Below are positions 61,287 to 64,000 of a stretch of DNA of 64,000 nucleotides, one piece after another. The stretch's first letter is position 1, and the number at the start of each line of letters is the position of its first letter. Both the position numbers and the translations under genes were made by a program. The DNA comes from Streptomyces griseoruber (GTDB taxonomy: Bacteria > Actinomycetota > Actinomycetes > Streptomycetales > Streptomycetaceae): positions 435,862 through 499,861 of the forward strand of contig NZ_KQ948765.1 of assembly GCF_001514205.1 (NCBI RefSeq). The letters run 5' to 3'. The notes below the pieces were generated by a model. The model was not told the DNA's origin and did not search any database. It was given only the letters and a program-made list of their open reading frames with translations.

Positions 61287-62453
61287 TCAGGTGTCGAGCC
61301 CCCCGCGTTTCACCAGCTGGCCCGCGATGACGTTGCGCTGGATCTCGTTGGTGCCCTCACCGACGATCATCAACGGGGCGTCACGGAAGTAGCGTTCGAC
61401 GTCGAACTCGGTCGAGTAGCCGTAACCCCCGTGGATACGGACGGCGTTGAGGGCGATCTGCAGGGCCGTCTCGGAGGCGAACAGCTTGGCCATGCCGGCC
61501 TCCATGTCGACCCGGCGGCCGGCCTCCGCCTCCCGGGCCGCGTACAGGGTGAGCTGACGGGCGGCGGTCAGGGAAGTGGCCATGTCGGCCAGGTAGTTGC
61601 CGATCGACTGGTGGCGCCAGATCGGCTTGCCGAACGACTCGCGTTCCTGGGCGTAGGCGAGCGCGTCCTCCAGCGCCGCCCGGCCGACGCCCAGGGCGCG
61701 GGCGGCGACCTGGAGACGGCCGGTCTCCAGGCCCTTCATCATCTGTGCGAACCCCTTGCCCTCCACGCCGCCGAGCAGGGCGTCGGCCGGGGCCCGGTAG
61801 TCCTCGAAGGACAGCTCGCAGCTCTCCACACCCTTGTAGCCCAGCTTGGGCAGATCACGGGAGACGGTCAGGCCCGGGCCGTGCTCGGCGAGCAGGATGG
61901 AGATGCCCCGGTGGGCGGGGGCGGCGGCGGGGTCGGTCTTGCAGAGCAGGGCGATCAGGCCGGAGCGCCGGGAGTTGGTGATCCAGGTCTTCGCCCCGTT
62001 GACCACGTAACCGTCCGCGTCCCGGCGGGCGACGGTGGTCATCGCCTGGAGGTCCGAGCCGCCCCCGGGCTCGGTCAGCGCCATCGTCGCCCGCAGCTCG
62101 CCGGTGGCCATCCTCGGCAGATACCGCCGCCGCTGCTCCTCGGTGCCGAAGTGCAGCAGCAGCTTGGCGACCACCGTGTGGCCGCCCATCGCACCGGCCA
62201 GGCTCATCCAGCCGCGCGCCAACTCCTCGGTGACCAGCACATAACAGGGCACGGAGACCGGCGTGCCGCCGTACTCCTCGGGGACGGCTAGACCGAAGAC
62301 ACCGAGGTGTTTCATGCCCTCGATGAGGGCCTCGGGGTAGGTGTCCGTGTGCTCCAGCTCCCGGACGACCGGTTTGACGTCCCGGTCCACGAAGTCGCGG
62401 ACGGTGCGGACGACGAACCGCTCCTCCTCGGACAGGATGTCCAGGGTGCTCAT
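61287..62453 (-). CDS. acyl-CoA dehydrogenase
   Basis: 388-residue flavoprotein: ATMALTEPGGGSDLQAMTT near 135, KTWITNSRRSGLIAL near 161, RESFGKPIWRHQSIGNYLADM near 280 and the catalytic base with NEIQRNVIAGQLVKRGG at the C-terminus (IVGEGTNEIQ near 367, Glu). It overlaps the upstream CoA-transferase gene by 4 bases. Together they suggest activation of a carboxylic acid by CoA transfer followed by alpha,beta-dehydrogenation, for example of a short or aryl dicarboxylic acid. The substrate is not readable. Confidence 0.92.
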   Translation of the reverse strand: MSTLDILSEEERFVVRTVRDFVDRDVKPVVRELEHTDTYPEALIEGMKHLGVFGLAVPEEYGGTPVSVPCYVLVTEELARGWMSLAGAMGGHTVVAKLLLHFGTEEQRRRYLPRMATGELRATMALTEPGGGSDLQAMTTVARRDADGYVVNGAKTWITNSRRSGLIALLCKTDPAAAPAHRGISILLAEHGPGLTVSRDLPKLGYKGVESCELSFEDYRAPADALLGGVEGKGFAQMMKGLETGRLQVAARALGVGRAALEDALAYAQERESFGKPIWRHQSIGNYLADMATSLTAARQLTLYAAREAEAGRRVDMEAGMAKLFASETALQIALNAVRIHGGYGYSTEFDVERYFRDAPLMIVGEGTNEIQRNVIAGQLVKRGGLDT

Positions 62454-63634
62454 GCGGTGCTGCTCCTTGCCGGTGGGAGGCCGAGTTCGGCCAGGATGGC
62501 GTCGGTGTGCTCGCCCTCGGCCGGGACCGCGTCCATCCGGGGGACCACCCCGGCCAGGTCCACGGGCGGAACGAGGGAGGGGACCTCGGCTCCGCCGGGG
62601 AGCGTCACCTGCCGCCAGCGGTCCCGGTCGGCGAGCACGGGGTGGGCGAGGAAGTCGTGGACGTCGTTGACGCCGGCGTTGGCGATGCCCGCCGCGTCCA
62701 GCAGGTCCCGCACCTCGCGGCTGTCCGACGCGGCGAACCGCTCCGCGACGATCGCGTTCAGTTCGTCGCGGTGGGCGACCCGGGCCGGACCGGTGGCGAA
62801 ACGGGGGTCGTCGGTGAGGCCGGGGTCCCCGAGGAACCGCTCGCACAGGGCGGCCCATTCGCGTTCGTTCTGGATGGAGAACAGGACGTCCTTGCCGTCG
62901 GCGGCCGTGTAGGCGCCGTAGGGGGCGATGGTGGCGTGCTGGGTGCCGACGCGCGGGGGCTGGGTGCCGCCGAAGCGGGTGTAGTGGGCGGGCTGGCCCA
63001 TCCACTCGGCGAGCGCCTCGAACAGCGAGACCTCGACGGCCCGGGCGACACCGGTGGTGGCCCGGGTGAACAGGGCGGTGAGGATGCCCGAGTAGGCGTA
63101 CATGCCGGCGGCGATGTCGGCGATGGAGATGCCCACCCGGGCGGGTTCCGCGGGGCCTCCGGTGAGCGAGACCAGGCCGGTCTGGCACTGCACCAGCAGG
63201 TCGTAGGCCTTGCGGTCGGCCCAGGGGCCGTCGGAGCCGTAGCCCGTGATGGAGCACGGGATCAGTGCGGGGAAGCGCGCGCGCAGCGCCTCCGCCCCGA
63301 GGCCCATCCGCGCGGCCGCCCCCGGGGCCAGGTTCTGCACGAACACGTCGGCCCGGGCCAGGAGCCGCTCCAGCACGTCCCGGCCGTCCTCCGTCTTGAG
63401 GTCGAGGGTGAGGGATTCCTTGGAGCGGTTGAGCCACACGAAATAGCTGGACTCACCGTGCACGGTCGTGTCGTAGCGGCGGGCGAAGTCACCGCCTCCG
63501 GGGCGCTCCACCTTGATCACACGGGCACCGAGGTCGGCCAGCTGACGGGTGGCGTAAGGGGCGGCGACCGCCTGTTCGACACTGACGACGGTGATGCCGG
63601 CGAGCGGCAGCGGGACTTCGGACGGCTCGGTCAT
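62450..63634 (-). CDS. CaiB/BaiF type III CoA-transferase
   Basis: 394 residues of the type III CoA-transferase family: LPLAGITVVSVEQAVAAPYATRQLADLGARVIKVERPGGGDFAR at the N-terminus, WLNRSKESLTLDLK near 66, the catalytic Asp in ITGYGSDGPWADRKAYDLLVQ near 130-148 and GISIADIAAGMYAYSGILTAL near 166. ATG at 63634 has GGAGG upstream. Co-transcribed with the acyl-CoA dehydrogenase and divergent from a LysR gene. Confidence 0.92.
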   Translation of the reverse strand: MTEPSEVPLPLAGITVVSVEQAVAAPYATRQLADLGARVIKVERPGGGDFARRYDTTVHGESSYFVWLNRSKESLTLDLKTEDGRDVLERLLARADVFVQNLAPGAAARMGLGAEALRARFPALIPCSITGYGSDGPWADRKAYDLLVQCQTGLVSLTGGPAEPARVGISIADIAAGMYAYSGILTALFTRATTGVARAVEVSLFEALAEWMGQPAHYTRFGGTQPPRVGTQHATIAPYGAYTAADGKDVLFSIQNEREWAALCERFLGDPGLTDDPRFATGPARVAHRDELNAIVAERFAASDSREVRDLLDAAGIANAGVNDVHDFLAHPVLADRDRWRQVTLPGGAEVPSLVPPVDLAGVVPRMDAVPAEGEHTDAILAELGLPPARSSTA

Positions 63635-63747
63635 GCGCTGACCTCCGGGGCTTCTTCGGCGCTTTCGACATCATGAGCGGTCATGGCAGGTGCGGTGAAA
63701 TAGTAGTTCCTGATGGCACCATGCCGGGTGGGGATGACGGGAGAACG
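63635..63747. promoter_or_regulatory. divergent control region CoA-transferase / LysR gene
   Basis: 113 bases between divergent genes, the classic place for a LysR-type operator. An AT-richer run (63690-63720, containing GTGAAATAGTAGTTCC) is the likeliest binding and promoter site, but no exact T-N11-A dyad was confirmed. Confidence 0.45.
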
Positions 63748-64000
63748 ATGGACCTCAAACAGCTCAAGGCGCTTGTCACGGTCGCCGAGGTGGGCAGTGT
63801 CACCCGGGCCGCCGAGCTGCTGCATCTGGTGCAGCCGGCCGTGACCCGGCAGATCCGCACCCTGGAGGAGGAGCTGGGTGTCACGCTCTTCGAGCGGACC
63901 CGCCAGGGCATGCGGCCCACCGAGGCCGGGACGGTGATGGTGGAGCGCGCCCGGCGGGCGCTGCACGAGCTGGAGCGGGCCCGCGCCGAGGTGCAGCCCG
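63748..64000 (+). CDS. LysR-family regulator, cut by the window end
   Basis: The first 84 residues are visible: the helix-turn-helix LKQLKALVTVAEVGSVTRAAELLHLVQPAVTRQIRTLEEELGVTLFERTRQGMRPTEAG and the linker helix. ATG has GGGAGA a few bases upstream. It is divergent from the CoA-transferase/acyl-CoA dehydrogenase pair, which it probably controls. The ligand-binding part lies beyond the window. Confidence 0.93.
   Translation, partial: MDLKQLKALVTVAEVGSVTRAAELLHLVQPAVTRQIRTLEEELGVTLFERTRQGMRPTEAGTVMVERARRALHELERARAEVQP

Overview
The window is high-GC actinobacterial DNA. The codon bias (strong third-position G/C), frequent GTG/TTG starts with GGAGG-type ribosome sites, dense 4-bp ATGA/GTGA gene overlaps, and families such as BkdR-like Lrp, PaaN, DUF1326/DUF2182, a P-type ATPase fused to hemerythrin and a Ser/Thr kinase with a beta-propeller all point to a Streptomyces or close relative. 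No rRNA, tRNA, CRISPR array, insertion sequence, integrase or phage gene was seen. About 50 intact genes, four broken or remnant genes and several regulatory sites are described.

Left part (1-31 kb): metal, redox and low-oxygen functions. A Tat/lipoprotein multicopper oxidase, an ABC exporter and a haloperoxidase-like hydrolase lead to a two-component system (5.5-7.5 kb). That is followed by a five-gene operon: a small anchored protein, ApbE flavin transferase, a ferric-reductase-like membrane protein, a NuoF-like protein and a 3-Cys ferredoxin. It looks like a route for moving electrons across the membrane. Next come a P1B-type ATPase with a C-terminal hemerythrin domain, a membrane metallophosphoesterase, a divergent DUF1326/DUF2182 pair, an ArsP-type permease behind a CsoR-like palindrome, a tandem universal stress protein, a frameshifted phosphotransferase/kinase, a DUF2231 protein, an intact pyruvate formate-lyase operon (pflBA), a carbamate-kinase remnant and a CBS-BON protein. 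Together these resemble a hypoxia/energy-stress neighbourhood. A 16-bp motif is shared by the two-component promoter region and the ATPase promoter region.

Middle part (26-44 kb): aromatic catabolism. It holds PobA (4-hydroxybenzoate hydroxylase), a large DUF4157 (eCIS-core) zincin-like protein that may be a contractile-injection cargo, and a divergon. One arm of the divergon is cupin, thioesterase, aryl-CoA ligase and a flavin hydroxylase/old-yellow-enzyme fusion; the other is RidA, FAA hydrolase and a PaaX-type regulator. The gene set fits a CoA-thioester route for anthranilate via 5-hydroxyanthranilate, or for salicylate via gentisate, to pyruvate and fumarate. An M24 peptidase-like protein, a large LuxR-family ATPase regulator and an endonuclease/phosphatase-family protein follow.

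Right part (43-64 kb): amino-acid and acyl-CoA catabolism. An aminotransferase, PaaN, an Lrp-type regulator, 2-oxoacid dehydrogenase E1alpha/E1beta/E2, thiolase, enoyl-CoA hydratase and 3-hydroxyacyl-CoA dehydrogenase suggest conversion of aromatic or branched 2-oxo acids to acyl-CoA. Then come a Ser/Thr kinase with a HEAT-like partner, and a TetR-controlled operon of permease, aldehyde dehydrogenase and PuuD-like hydrolase (gamma-glutamylated amine or GABA use). Last are an acyl-CoA dehydrogenase/CoA-transferase pair and a LysR gene cut by the window end. All functions are read from sequence motifs and remembered family features; no database search was possible.
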